A stretch of DNA of 64,000 nt from Limnomonas spitsbergensis. Lineage: Eukaryota; Chlorophyta; Chlorophyceae; Chlamydomonadales. Every line of letters starts with the position of its first letter. Positions within the stretch are counted from its first letter, which is position 1. Location of the stretch: the NCBI GenBank assembly GCA_037349105.1, contig JAYJMM010000096.1:1-64000 (forward strand), in the 5' to 3' direction. The position numbers and the translations under genes were made by a program. Positions 53,701-59,726 of this stretch are shown here, piece after piece. The notes beneath the pieces were generated by a model, which made no database searches, was not told where the DNA came from, and worked only from the letters and a program-made list of their open reading frames with translations.

Positions 53701-56700
53701 AGGTGACACTCGCACAGAGACAGTGGCACATGTGACACTAGCACAGAGACACTGGCACATGTGACACTAGCACAGAGACACTGGAACACTGGCACAGAGA
53801 CACTGGCACAGGTGACACTAGCACAGAGACAATGGCACAGGTGACACTGGCACAGAAACACTGGCACATGTGACACTCGCACAGAGACACTGGCACATGT
53901 GACACTCGCACAGAGACACTTGCACAGAGACACTGGCACAGGTGACACTCGCACAGAAACACTGGCACAAGTGACACTGGCACAGAGACACTGGCACAGG
54001 TGACACTCGCACAGAGACAATGGCACAGGTGACACTAGCACAGAGACACTGGCACATGTGACACTAGCACAGAGACACTGGAACACTGGCACAGAGACAC
54101 TGGCACATGTGACACTCGCACAGAGACACTGGCACAGGTGACACTCGCACAGAGACACTTGCACAGAGACACTGGCACAGGTGACACTCGCACAGAGACA
54201 CTGGCACATGTGACACTGGCACAGAGACACTGGGACAGGTGACACTCGCACAGAGACACTGGCACAGGTGACACTGGCACAGGTGACACTCGCACAGAGA
54301 CACTGGCACAGGTGACACTAGCACAGAGACACTGGCACATGTGACACTAGCACAGAGACACTGGAACACTGGCACAGAGACACTGGCACAGGTGACACTC
54401 GCACAGAGACAATGGCACAGGTGACACTGGCACAAAGACACTGGCACATGTGACACTCGCACAGAGACACTGAAACACTGGCACAGAGACACTGGCACAG
54501 GTGACACTGGCACAAGTGACACTGGCACAGGTGACACTCGCACGGAGACACAGGCACAGGTGACACTCGCACAGAGACACTAGCACATGTGACACTCGCA
54601 CAGAGACACTGGCACATGTGACACTTGCACAGAGACACTGGCACAGGTGACACTCGCACAGAGACACTGGCACAGGTGACACTAGCACAGAGACACTGGC
54701 AGGGGTGACACTCGCACAGAGACACTGGCACAGGTGACACTCGCACAGAGACACTGGCACATGTGACACTGGCACAGAGACACTGGCACAGGTGACACTA
54801 GCACAGAAACACTGGCACAGGTGACACTCGCACAGAGACACTGGCACAGGTGACACTAGCACAGAGACACTGGCACAGGTGACACTCGCACAGAGACACT
54901 GGCACAGGTGACACTCGCACAGAGACACTGGCACAGGTGACACTAGCACAGAGACACTGGCACATGTGACACTAGCACAGAGACACTGGAACACTGGCAC
55001 AGAGACACTGGCACAGGTGACACTGGCACAGAGACAATGGCACAGGTGAAACTGGCACAGAGACACTGGCACATGTGACACTAGCACAGAGACACTGGCA
55101 CATGTGACACTCGCACAGAGACACTGAAACACTGGCACAGAGACACTGGCACAAGTGACACTGGCACAGAGGCACTGGCACAGAGACACTGGCACAGATG
55201 ACACTTGCACAGAGACACTTGCACAGGTGACACTGGAACAGAGACACTGGCACAAGTGACACTGGCACAGAGACACTGGCATATGTGACAACTGGCACAG
55301 AGACACTGGCACAGAGACACTGGCACAGGTGACACTGGCACAGAGACACTGGCACAGGTGACACTTGCACAGAGACACTGGCACAAGTGACACTGGCACA
55401 GGTGACACTGGCACAAAGACACTTGCACATGTGACACTGGCACAGAGACACTGGCATAGGTGACACTGGCACAGAGACACTGGCACAAGTGACACTGGCA
55501 CAGGTGACAATCGCACAGAGACACTGGCACAGGAGGCAAGGCCTAACGTGAACGACTGAAGTCTAAAGGCCAAGAGGCTGCTGAACGGTAGCTCGATGGA
55601 AGCTGGACGGAAGCTAAATTGAAGCTGAACTGTAGTTCAACTGTCGCTCTACTGTAGCTGGAGTTTAGCTGAATTGTAGCTCAGGTGCAGCTGAATTGTA
55701 GCTTAGGTGTAGCTGAAGTGTAGCAAGCCCAGCCACACACAGAGCAGGACTGGTCTCACCTGCAGGTTGAGTTCAGTCAGATTAATCCCCTCCACGCGGA
55801 GGAAGCGGAGCATGGCAGAGGGGAGCTGTGGGAGGCCACGCATGCACATGCCACGACAGATCCCGGAGGCCCTGGCGTCGTGGATGGCCAGGCCGCTGTC
55901 AACATCCCCTTCGTCTGGTGGCTGTAAAAGAGTGGAGAGGAAAGTGTGAGGCAGGTGTGGGGAAAGGGTGGGAGAGTTGCATACCCCGGATGCCCTCGGA
56001 ACGTGGATGGCCATGCCGCTCGATACATCCCCTTAATCTGGGGGCTGGAAAATAGTAGGGAGCTAAATGTGAGAAATGTGTGGGAAAAGGGTGGGAGAGT
56101 TGCATACCCCGGATGCCCTCGGAGCGTGGATGGCCACGCTGCTGGATACATCCCCTTCATCTGAGGGCTGTAAAAGTGTGGAGAGGGAAGTGTGAGGCAA
56201 GTGTGGGCAACAAGTGGGAAGTGCATATCCTGGATACCCCTAGTGGCCACATCACCTTCGCCTGGGGGCTGTGAAAGAGTGGAGATGAAAGAGTGATATA
56301 TGCGTGGGGAAAGAGTGGGAGCCCGGAAGCCCTTATATTATGGATGACCAGGCCGCTGGCCACATCCCCTTCATCTAGGAGCTGGCAAGAGTGGGAATAA
56401 GTGTGGGAGAAGAGTGGAAAAGTGTGGAGTGGGAGTGCCACAAATGCAATGTCCTCGCATTGTGGATTGCTAGACCGCTTGCCACGTCTCCCGGTGGCTG
56501 TGAAATAATGGAAATAAAAGAGAAATGTGTGGGAAGAGTGAAATAATCGCGTACAGCAGATTTAAATGGCCCTTCCTCAGGTACCGGTATGCATGAACGG
56601 ATTATTATAATGCTGCTCCCACCGCCCCAGAGACGTTAATTGACCAAACTCTCCATATATGATTCATCCCCACTGAAGACTGCTGTGGCCAAGCGATGAG

Positions 56701-57658
56701 AAGTATTTTGATGTATCCCTTACACCCCTTACACCCCATACCGTTCCTGGTCATCATGAGGGCAGGCAAAGCACATCTTCGGTATCCTGACAGAGTTTAT
56801 CTTAGCATGTGCCATTCTGACCTAGGATTCAAAGCTCTTGGATCCAATGCCCTCTGCTTTAATGCCCTCGGATCCGATGTCATTGGATCCAATGCTCTCA
56901 TCTAGTACCCTCGCATCCAATGCTCTCAGGTCATATGCCCTTGGATCTAGCGCCCTAGTGTATACCTGCAGCAGTGGCGGCGGGTCCGAAAGCAAGCGAG
57001 ACAACTGCCGCTGCATCTGTGTAGGCTGAGGCTGCGCTGGATGGGGTGGTGTGCTGCCATCGCCCGTCCCTGCTTTCCGAAGCGCGAATAAGCCTTCTGC
57101 TGCCCCCGCTTGTGAAGTCGGGGAAGAGGTGGACGGACAGCTTGACCTGTGAGAGGCTGACACGGACGTCCCTTCAACGCTTTCTAGAAGCCGGTAAGAA
57201 GGTGCAACGTACCGCTCGGAGCCTCCGAGAGACTGTTGCTGCTGTTGCTGTTGCAGCATCTGCAGCGGAGGAGAGCTGGCCCGCGGCGGCTGTACTGCTG
57301 AAGCAGAAAGCGTTACGGTCTTCATCCCCAACAGTACGGCGGTGGGCCGCGAGCCGCCGCGGTTCATCGGTGCCGATGTGGATCCGACACTGTTTTGGCT
57401 CCGCACCGCATGATCGTACCGGTCCGCCCCATACTGGCTGTACTGATCTGTACCGGGTTGGTTGTACCGCTCCACCCCGCCCTGGTTGTACCGCTCATAG
57501 TATGCATCTGCGGCCCGCTGCAGAGAGGACGAGGGGGAGGCTCCAGGGGAGGCGGCGGCGGCCTGCCCGCATTCGAGCAGCGGGGCCAGCGGGACGCTCC
57601 CAGGGTCCCTCCCCGCGGGCCGTGCGGTGGAGGGGCGCTGGTAGGCATAGGCGGACAT
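38614..57658 (-). CDS. Multi-exon gene for a leucine-rich repeat plus coiled-coil protein
   Basis: Gene model read from the minus strand. Coding pieces: 57658-56966, 55921-55760, 53220-53127, 51406-51234, 50491-50314, 49566-49412, 48912-48675, 48086-47974, 46961-46878, 46071-45868, 42989-42867, 41701-41631, 40756-40672, then an array of mini-exons and a candidate exon 38759-38614. Exons 1-13 sum to 2373 bp with all phases agreeing, giving 791 residues without a stop. Residues 1-231 are low complexity (Ser/Pro/Gln, Tyr-rich patch); about 275-485 are nine LRRs (LxxLxLxxNxLxxLP); 486-564 are a Gly-rich linker with CVRC; 555 onward is charged coiled coil. Introns of 0.3-2.9 kb are filled with tandem repeats, many being copies of neighbouring exon edges. 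LRR plus coiled-coil proteins are usually scaffolds, often ciliary or centrosomal in algae; that role is inference. The 3' end is unresolved. Confidence 0.85.
38876..40671 (-). repeat. 103-bp tandem array of mini-exon plus mini-intron units
   Basis: Units start every 103 bp: 15 well-conserved copies plus two diverged ones on the left, while exon 13 forms the parent unit on the right. On the minus strand each unit reads acceptor AACCAACAG, then 48 bp (16 codons), then donor CAG|GTGAGG, then 55 bp to the next acceptor. There are two coding types: VQLDALMAERELMHDQ (6 copies) and VQLDALMAGRGMLHDQ (9 copies), often alternating. No conserved copy has a stop. In the unit at 39071-39024 the donor is GC and the codon before it is TAG. 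In the left-most unit the donor is AT, so the frame reads through. Confidence 0.9.
40672..40756 (-). CDS. LRR/coiled-coil gene, exon 13 (coiled coil; parent of the 103-bp array)
   Basis: Acceptor CTGCTTTGCAG, then G completing a codon split by the intron, then 28 codons reading DRALQIQIENQQAQLDALMA and on to HDQ. Donor is CAG|GTGAGG, phase 0. It needs two bases from the previous exon, which exon 12 supplies (AG+G = Arg). The last 16 codons are the ancestor or sister of the 16-codon mini-exons that follow. Residues about 763-791 of the model. Confidence 0.85.
40816..40981 (-). repeat. Two degenerate copies of the exon 13 5' edge
   Basis: The copy at about 40816-40873 reads (minus) AAACGGACGCTGCAGATGG and CAGCTGGATGCCCTAATG, clearly matching the exon 13 start, but with TGA soon after. 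A second, more decayed copy lies at about 40939-40981. Offset is about 110 bp each. Confidence 0.7.
41042..41630 (-). repeat. About six degenerate copies of the exon 12 3' edge and donor
   Basis: GGACACCCTCGGCCTC-like blocks (plus strand) recur near 41046, 41146, 41231, 41343, 41451 and 41550, with the true exon edge at 41634. Spacing is 84-112 bp. Between them the copies share the TACTGTACTGCC motif that adjoins the real donor. The divergence suggests an older amplification than the 103-bp array. Confidence 0.8.
41631..41701 (-). CDS. LRR/coiled-coil gene, exon 12
   Basis: Acceptor CCCCAATTAACAG, then GAT GCA TCC, phase 0. The 23 codons plus two bases read DASHQLISNERTEAALREAE GVQ. Donor is CAAAG|GTACGG, phase 2. 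Its 71 bp are exactly the length modulo 3 required between exon 11 (phase 0) and exon 13, and the content is charged and coiled-coil-like. Degenerate copies of its 3' edge lie immediately downstream. Confidence 0.75.
41702..42263. other. Intron 11, distal part: exon-edge relic and purine tract
   Basis: A short relic of the exon 12 5' edge (AATCAGCTGATG) lies near 41775-41790. A purine-rich tract at about 41808-41870 (GGGGAGGGGAAGTAGGAGGG type) has triplex or G-quadruplex potential. Otherwise I see nothing coding. Confidence 0.5.
42264..42784 (-). repeat. 108-bp array: copies of the exon 11 3' edge with its donor
   Basis: The block CACCTGCTCCAGAACCAACG recurs near 42264, 42372, 42480 and 42587, with a further copy near 42716 (CTCCTGAACCAGTG), before the true exon edge at 42864. 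Each copy (minus) reads CC ATGGGGGCGTTGGTTCTGG, AGCAG|GTGGGAG, i.e. exon end plus donor plus about 78 bp of intron. The copy near 42716 also retains the upstream exon words GACATGCAGGC, so it keeps more of the exon. Confidence 0.88.
42867..42989 (-). CDS. LRR/coiled-coil gene, exon 11
   Basis: Acceptor CTGCCCCGCAG, then CGC CTG GGT, phase 0; 41 codons reading RLGDLVSHHLFQQRASEDRQ and on to ALVLEQ. Donor is GAGCAG|GTGGGAG, phase 0. It is rich in Gln, Arg and Glu, continuing the coiled coil. Both edges have been tandemly copied into the flanking introns: three copies upstream, five downstream. Confidence 0.85.
43040..43310 (-). repeat. Three copies of the exon 11 5' edge
   Basis: The block ACACCAGATCACCCAGGC, followed by a GGGGCAG word, recurs near 43074, 43177 and 43270, at about 95-115 bp spacing. 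It matches the true exon start at 42970-42989. The intervening intron sequence (AATTTGAATATTA type) is copied with it. Confidence 0.85.
43624..45500. repeat. 53-bp minisatellite, about 35 copies, in intron 10
   Basis: Unit (plus) includes GAGAGCTACAGCCTGAGGGG and TACAAAGTCAAACTCGCTT. Copies are nearly identical. The main variant is GCTTCAAAC versus GCTTTAAAC; one copy has CCTAAGG for CCTGAGG. The T variant recurs five units apart three times near the left end (43730, 43995, 44260), a hint of a 265-bp higher-order unit. There are no spacers, so it is not a CRISPR array. Confidence 0.97.
45695..45730 (-). repeat. Weak copy of the exon 10 3' edge
   Basis: CTGTCCCATCACATTCACCATCA here resembles the exon 10 donor region near 45854-45878, about 155 bp away. 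It is short and diverged. Confidence 0.4.
45868..46071 (-). CDS. LRR/coiled-coil gene, exon 10 (Ala/Glu-rich coiled coil)
   Basis: Acceptor ACCATCCCAG, then ACG CTA TCC, phase 0; 68 codons, donor GTGAAG|GTGAGTG, phase 0. An alternative donor six bases earlier (GCAGAG|GTGAAG) keeps the same frame. Segments such as RAAAAEARLSEAAAQLLVEK and SRELVERLALELHASEAE are typical coiled coil. Residues 631-698 of the model. Confidence 0.88.
46072..46877. other. Intron 9, with degenerate GGTTTAGGG/GGTTCAGGG repeats
   Basis: From about 46085 to 46320 many words of the form GGGTTTAGG, GGGTTCAGG and GGGTTGAGGG occur, resembling decayed telomere-type repeats. The rest (46320-46877) has a plus-strand open frame of about 120 codons with no recognisable domain, treated here as chance. 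Confidence 0.55.
46878..46961 (-). CDS. LRR/coiled-coil gene, exon 9
   Basis: Acceptor GACCCTCTTCAG, then CTC CGA GAG, phase 0; 28 codons reading LRELLREKISLDGRSTQQLA and on to SELK. Donor is CTCAAG|GTGGGG, phase 0. Residues 603-630 of the model, coiled coil. Confidence 0.85.
46969..47100. repeat. 16-bp repeat beside the exon 9 acceptor
   Basis: About eight imperfect units of GTCAACAGCAGGGGG (plus) sit within 10 bp of the exon 9 acceptor. The first unit abuts the acceptor's pyrimidine tract (minus TGCTGTTGACCCTCTTCAG), so the array seems to have grown from the splice site region. Confidence 0.85.
47101..47602. mobile_element. MITE-like element with inverted ends and TA target, in intron 8
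   Basis: Left end TACCATAAAACGGG and the reverse complement of the right end TACCGTAAAACGGT match at 12 of 14 positions, with TA at both borders, as in TA-targeting DNA transposons. The interior is AT-rich with CGCGCGCTAGCGCGCG and repeated GTGCGCGGAGT words, unlike its surroundings. No transposase is encoded. A related truncated copy lies at 57887-58080. Confidence 0.65.
47603..47765. repeat. G-rich low-complexity tract
   Basis: Runs such as GGAGGGAGGGGGAGAGGGG and GGGGGTGGGGGGGTGGGGGG, with the word GGGAGCATGAAGG repeated about three times. There is G-quadruplex potential on the plus strand. Confidence 0.7.
47974..48086 (-). CDS. LRR/coiled-coil gene, exon 8
   Basis: Acceptor TCTGCTCCCCAG, two bases completing the split Gly, then 37 codons reading TMMLRVQLERERIEGEGTAL and on to HLEAQ. 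Donor is GCACAG|GTATGA, phase 0. Residues about 565-602, coiled coil. Confidence 0.87.
48100..48260 (-). repeat. GTGGAAA-type short repeats and a copy of the exon 8 5' edge
   Basis: Between 48100 and 48200 the plus strand repeats AAAAGGGTGGGTTAGGGTGG-like words. At 48218-48252, CTGAGCATCATGGTGTCTGG, then AGCAGAAAAGGG, copies the exon 8 acceptor region (48071-48105) at about 150 bp offset. Confidence 0.75.
48305..48674 (-). repeat. Intron 7: AGCTGACATG repeat with two copies of the exon 7 3' edge
   Basis: Degenerate copies of the exon 7 end (minus GAGAGTCCATGCAGGAACTG) lie near 48312-48350 and 48545-48600. They read CMPWRESMQEVERAL and CMQCQERRHEVESN against CVRCRESMQELESI in the exon. The spaces between consist of a short AGCTGACATG-type repeat of about 10-12 bp (48370-48670). 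Confidence 0.8.
48675..48912 (-). CDS. LRR/coiled-coil gene, exon 7 (end of LRR cap, Gly-rich linker, CxxC)
   Basis: Acceptor TTGAACCCTGCAG, then ATGGCAGTGCGT, phase 0; 79 codons plus one base; donor ATTG|GTGAGT. It opens with AVRTFLMQHLDPW, which fits the helix that often follows the last LRR. An acidic then Gly-rich stretch and KKGCVRCRESMQELES follow. The internal Met is not a start. Residues 486-564. Confidence 0.88.
48993..49036 (-). repeat. Copy of the exon 7 5' edge
   Basis: Minus-strand CAGATGGCAGAGCGCACATT, followed by CCTGATGCAT, repeats the exon 7 start (CAGATGGCAGTGCGTACGTT, CCTCATGCAG) with the encoded words MAERTFLMHNLDLWQA, about 120 bp upstream of the true exon start. Confidence 0.85.
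49190..49390. repeat. CCCTAAA-containing array in intron 6 (telomere-like)
   Basis: The plus strand repeats CTCACCCTAAACCCTACCCC at about 30-40 bp spacing, five or six times, ending in CCCTAAACCCTAAACCCT. The word matches the plant/algal TTTAGGG telomere type. A G-rich region (49040-49190, GGGGTTGGGGTC type) precedes it. It is interstitial within a gene, so it is not a chromosome end here. Confidence 0.8.
49412..49566 (-). CDS. LRR/coiled-coil gene, exon 6 (last two LRRs)
   Basis: Acceptor CCTCCTCTCAG, then GT completing Gly, then 51 codons. LRR words are CLTDLQLHDNSLTVLP and RLDNLTLAGNPLVFPP. The GNPLxxPP form is the usual closing LRR in LRRC40/SHOC2-like proteins. Donor is AGCACG|GTGGGT, phase 0. 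Confidence 0.92.
49690..49985 (-). repeat. Three copies of the exon 6 5' edge
   Basis: The block GTTGGAGGTC(T/C)GT, followed by a GCAGCGACG word, recurs near 49714, 49835 and 49955 (last copy decayed), against the true exon word at 49533. Spacing is about 181, 121 and 120 bp. Each copy continues through the acceptor and about 70 bp of intron (GATGGTTGATGG type). Confidence 0.85.
49986..50175. repeat. Long purine tract in intron 5
   Basis: Nearly unbroken G/A on the plus strand for about 185 bp, including GAGGGGGGGGGGATTGGGGG and AGGAGGAGGGAGG words. Potential triplex (H-DNA) or G-quadruplex former. Confidence 0.8.
50314..50491 (-). CDS. LRR/coiled-coil gene, exon 5 (LRRs 5-7)
   Basis: Acceptor CTGTTGTACAG, then CTG GAC CGC, phase 0; 59 codons plus one base; donor ACTCG|GTGAGAG. 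LRR words are LDRNRLHCLPSALLRL, LRQLTASHNEIVAVA and LQQLSLHHNKITAIPDTLG. No copies of its edges were seen in the flanking introns. Confidence 0.92.
50492..51233 (-). repeat. Intron 4, containing two copies of the exon 4 3' edge
   Basis: At about 51066-51160 the minus strand reads GGCATCGCGGAGCTTCCGGC and GGCCTACAACACCTG, a copy of the exon 4 end (IEELPAGLGSLQRLQHLK). At about 50895-50992 a second copy reads SNDIRALSSRIGGLQ and then a run of CTGCAACAC repeats. Both have lost the clean donor. The remainder (50500-50890) has no gene that I can see. Confidence 0.8.
51234..51406 (-). CDS. LRR/coiled-coil gene, exon 4 (LRRs 3-5)
   Basis: Acceptor CCCTCTTGCAG, two bases completing Gly, then 57 codons. 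LRR words are LRELVLSENMILALPSG, LTLLDLASNDIEELPAGLG and LQRLQHLK. Donor is CTCAAG|GTGAAT, phase 0. Both its edges are tandemly copied in the adjoining introns (three upstream, two downstream). Confidence 0.92.
51430..51830 (-). repeat. Three copies of the exon 4 5' edge
   Basis: Copies begin near 51540, 51664 and 51803, at about 124-139 bp spacing. Each starts with an intact (T)TGCAG acceptor and a version of the exon start. The best, 51802-51722, still reads GLLLGFRLRELVLSESMILA. The others have lost the frame. Confidence 0.85.
51831..52749. other. Intron 3 interior, with a 31-bp repeat
   Basis: Between about 52196 and 52320 there are four copies of a 31-bp unit, CTGGACCCTGCACCTTGCAC followed by CCTAAACAAAT. 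Otherwise the stretch has short chance open frames only. It lies wholly inside intron 3 of the LRR gene. Confidence 0.75.
52750..53040 (-). repeat. Two copies of the exon 3 3' edge and donor
   Basis: Words matching the exon 3 end and donor recur near 52780 (CCCTCACACCTGGTGGACAC) and 52997 (CCCTCACACCCGGTGGAGAA), against CCCTCGCACCGGGTGGGAAC at the true edge (53119-53138). Each is followed on the left by the same intron text (ATGTGTGCC type). Confidence 0.82.
53127..53220 (-). CDS. LRR/coiled-coil gene, exon 3 (LRRs 1-2)
   Basis: Acceptor TTCTTGTGCAG, then GGC AAT CGG, phase 0; 31 codons plus one base reading GNRLEASPSLEDMGSLTSLN and on to LTKFPP. Donor is CACCCG|GTGCGAG. Joined to exon 2 it completes LTELNLQGNRLEASP, a canonical LRR. 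Confidence 0.9.
53221..53663. other. Intron 2, left part: short repeats
   Basis: A 17-bp unit AGGCCTTATATAG(A/G)A occurs three times at about 53252-53300. A CTTCAGCTACA-type repeat spans about 53347-53405. No exon is recognised. Confidence 0.7.
53664..55532. repeat. 29-bp minisatellite, about 64 copies, in intron 2
   Basis: Unit is made of two related halves, GACACTGGCACAGGT (15 bp) and GACACTCGCACAGA (14 bp). Because 29 is not a multiple of three, the minus strand cycles through all frames and stays open for up to 408 codons of a Cys/Val/Ser-rich 29-residue repeat. This is a by-product of the unit lacking stops. The array lies entirely within an intron of the LRR gene. Confidence 0.95.
55590..55735. 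repeat. AGCTGAATTGTAG short tandem repeat
   Basis: A degenerate unit of about 12-17 bp, with the words AGCTGAA(T/C)TGTAG and GTAGCTCAGGTG, sits next to the exon 2 donor. Confidence 0.7.
55760..55921 (-). CDS. LRR/coiled-coil gene, exon 2 (entry to the LRR domain)
   Basis: Acceptor AGCCACCAG-type: CTTTTACAG, then CCA CCA GAC, phase 0; exactly 54 codons. It opens with PPDEGDVDSGLAIHDARASG, then a helical-looking segment, and ends INLTELNLQ, the start of LRR 1. Donor is CTGCAG|GTGAGACC, phase 0. Confidence 0.9.
55960..56490 (-). repeat. Five copies of the exon 2 5' edge
   Basis: CATCCCCTTC(G/A)TCTGG(T/G)GGCTG-like blocks recur near 56024, 56148, 56248, 56363 and 56482, against the true edge at 55903-55921. 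Spacing is 100-124 bp. The words for SGLAIH, DARASG and the acceptor are still recognisable in several copies (GGATGGCCA, GCCGCTGG). The intron text GTGGGAGAGTTGCATA is copied as well. Confidence 0.88.
56825..56965. repeat. GGATCCAATGCCCTC repeat beside the exon 1 donor
   Basis: About eight degenerate units of 15-17 bp (GGATCCAATGCCCTC, GGATCCGATGTCATT) run up to the exon 1 donor. Confidence 0.8.
56966..57658 (-). CDS. LRR/coiled-coil gene, exon 1 (N-terminal low-complexity region)
   Basis: The start is ATG at 57658 (MSAYAYQRPSTARPAG). An in-frame TGA lies upstream with no ATG between. The 231 codons include a Tyr/Gln-rich patch (AYYERYNQ, VERYNQ, QYSQYGADRYDH), a poly-Gln run (LQMLQQQQQQQ) and Ser/Pro-rich sequence, ending RLLSDPPPLLQ at donor CTGCAG|GTATAC, phase 0. 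The region looks disordered. The RPSTARP motif is common near the start of algal ciliary proteins, but that is only a weak hint. GC-rich, algal-type codon use. Confidence 0.85.
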
Positions 57659-57783
57659 GTCAGCAGAGGCCGCGGTCGCAAGGTTCCGAGGCCTGCTTAA
57701 GTGAAGAGAATCCAGGAAGAGGGATTGAGGGACGAATCAGCAGTGAAAAGGGAGGGCGAAAATGCCCAGGAGTCCCCCAAGCC

Positions 57784-57790
57784 ATTTATA
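57784..57790 (-). promoter_or_regulatory. Candidate TATA box for the LRR/coiled-coil gene
   Basis: The minus strand reads GTGAACTATAAATGGC about 126-132 bp upstream of the start codon, a plausible distance for a TATA element plus a short 5' UTR. Confidence 0.4.
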
Positions 57791-57886
57791 GTTCACCCCT
57801 GGCAATTTCCACCACATACTATTTTCTTCCCTACTTTATTTTTCCTGAAGCCAATTTCTTCACTTCGCCACTTCTATACACTTCTA

Positions 57887-58080
57887 TACCGTAGAACCGA
57901 TTTGACTCTGCTATTAATTGGGGGTGCGCGGAGTTGATGCGAGATAGAATACTTATTAATACCGGTTACTACTCCGGGGGGGCGCGGAGTAGTGTTTCCT
58001 GCACGAAATAATAAATAAAACAGCTGCGCGAGTGCGGAGTAGGGTACTTTTTGCCTGCGCAACAAATGCTGTCCGCGTGC
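57887..58080. mobile_element. Truncated relative of the intron 8 MITE-like element
   Basis: The left end TACCGTAGAACCGATTTGAC, then TCTGCTATTAATT, matches the left end of the 47101 element, and the inner words GCGCGGAGTAGTGTTTCCTG and GCTGCGCGAGTGCGG match its interior in the same order. No matching right terminus was found, so it looks 3'-truncated. Confidence 0.55.
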
Positions 58081-59726
58081 CTTCACCCACCATTCCCAAG
58101 AGGGGAGATCCTCCAGCATGCTCCCGACCCGTTGTGTGTGGGTCTAGCATACCGGATCCAGACTCCAGAGTCGTGTACTGCCGGACCTGTAAGTATACAG
58201 AATTAATACAGTGTCGTGCGCCCAGAGTTGTGTGTCCACGATTCGAATTACCGAATTCGGTACACGAATGTCCGTGTTATCTTGTGCCATTCACACGCTG
58301 TACTTACACTGCTCCTATTTTGTGCCAAATTATTGCCTATCAGTTGACCCAGTGAGTGTATGGCGAGGGCGTGAAGGGCGACATGGGCATGAGGCCCCCA
58401 CGGGGTACGGCAACATTACCTGGTACGGCAACAGGACCAATCTCCACGGGACCAAATCTTTGAGTGCCACGCTGGCACGCCAGCTGGACTCAAGCGGATA
58501 GTTTCCTTTGCGGGGCGCCCATGCTTTGCGCTTGCATTAATAAAGCAATCTGCACCTGTAATTTGATGCCACTCCCGAGCAGAGTCGCGGCCGACTCGCT
58601 ATGATCTCGCGATCACTCTACCATCGAGAGTTTGGAAAGCTTCGGGCTCTAGCGGTGGTGGGACCACCCAGTCCAGACTTCTCTGTGATTAAGAGTCCTG
58701 CCCTGTCCTGCTGGCTCATGCATTAAGTATGGGTCTCTTTCCAAAGAGTTCCTGGCAGCTGGACCCCTTCACCATCTGTGGGAACAATCTGAATACGACC
58801 TCTAAGGCACCGCGCACCTTCATCTAATACGGTCCACATCTAATACGGTGCTTTCGATTGTAATACGGTACCTTTTTTACGTGGGATCCCAGAGACCCAG
58901 CCAGCGAGCATAGGTCTGCGGCCGCAGGGCCCAGAGGTGTGACGTTTCTAATGTAATACGGTACATTTTTACGTCCTGTATGTATACCGTATTAGTTCTG
59001 AACAGGGTAGCGCGGGCCCGATCCGGTTCTATGGTATGCCCTTTTTAGTTGACCACTACCTCATCCCCACCAAGCATTATTGCAGATTTGAATAACAATC
59101 TCTCGGGGATGCATTAATGACTCCCTAATGCTACCCTCAGGCACAATATCGATCAACAGTCGATTTCTGACTTGGGTCGCCGAATGATTATGACCGGTAG
59201 GCGGTAGTTCTTTAACATACCCGCTCATCCCCAAACAACTTTGTCTTTTGGTTTTGGTCCGCAGTTTCCCCCGGCTCGCTCTGTCTGGCCCTTTCAAAAA
59301 ATTAAACCATTGTAGCGTTATGCTAACGCTAGGAAAGTTTAGATAATGAAACACGCCCCGACCTCGCGTGAATCTGTCTGGCACATCCATCCCGAGGGAT
59401 ATCAGCCAGTCCAGGCATGCCTAAATGGGCATGCCGTGCGGCACTAAGCCATCAATCAAAGTAGTAGCGTCAGTACCCAACTGAGATCGCTACATTCCCC
59501 CCCACTAGAATGAATACCCGAGGGCATCCTAGCGGCATTGGTGGAGCGTGAGGGTATATTAGGAGGCATAGACACGCTGTGGGTTGTTGCGTTAACTTCG
59601 TAACGAAAAACAACTGCAGTACAAAATGAGGAGGGCAGGCAAATCACATCTACAACATTCATCCCAAGGCCCTATAGCCCCCGGCAGATTTTACTCCCCA
59701 CTCCTGCGCCCCTCCCCTTCCACCTG
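58081..59726. other. Intergenic; no gene recognised
   Basis: Mixed composition, with short open frames and no domain. A word TTAATAAAGC followed by CACCTGTAATTT lies near 58535-58563 (plus) and could be a polyadenylation signal, but no coding region upstream supports a gene. An inverted-repeat element at 58824-58995 is listed separately. Confidence 0.5.
58824..58995. mobile_element. Small inverted-repeat element with CTAATACGGT ends
   Basis: CTAATACGGT at 58824 (and again at 58840) is matched by its perfect reverse complement ACCGTATTAG at 58986-58995. Two internal copies of TAATACGGTAC followed by a T-run and ACGT lie at 58861 and 58954. It is under 200 bp and non-coding, so it is MITE-like or a foldback relic. 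Confidence 0.5.

Noticed and set aside
53557..55573. Long minus-strand Cys/Val-rich open frames (up to 408 codons)
   Set aside because: They are generated by a stop-free 29-bp minisatellite inside intron 2, with no start, domain or splice context.
57046..57894. 282-codon plus-strand open frame opposite exon 1
   Set aside because: It is the antisense shadow of the GC-rich exon 1. The minus strand has the start context and donor, and its frame continues into the LRR exons.
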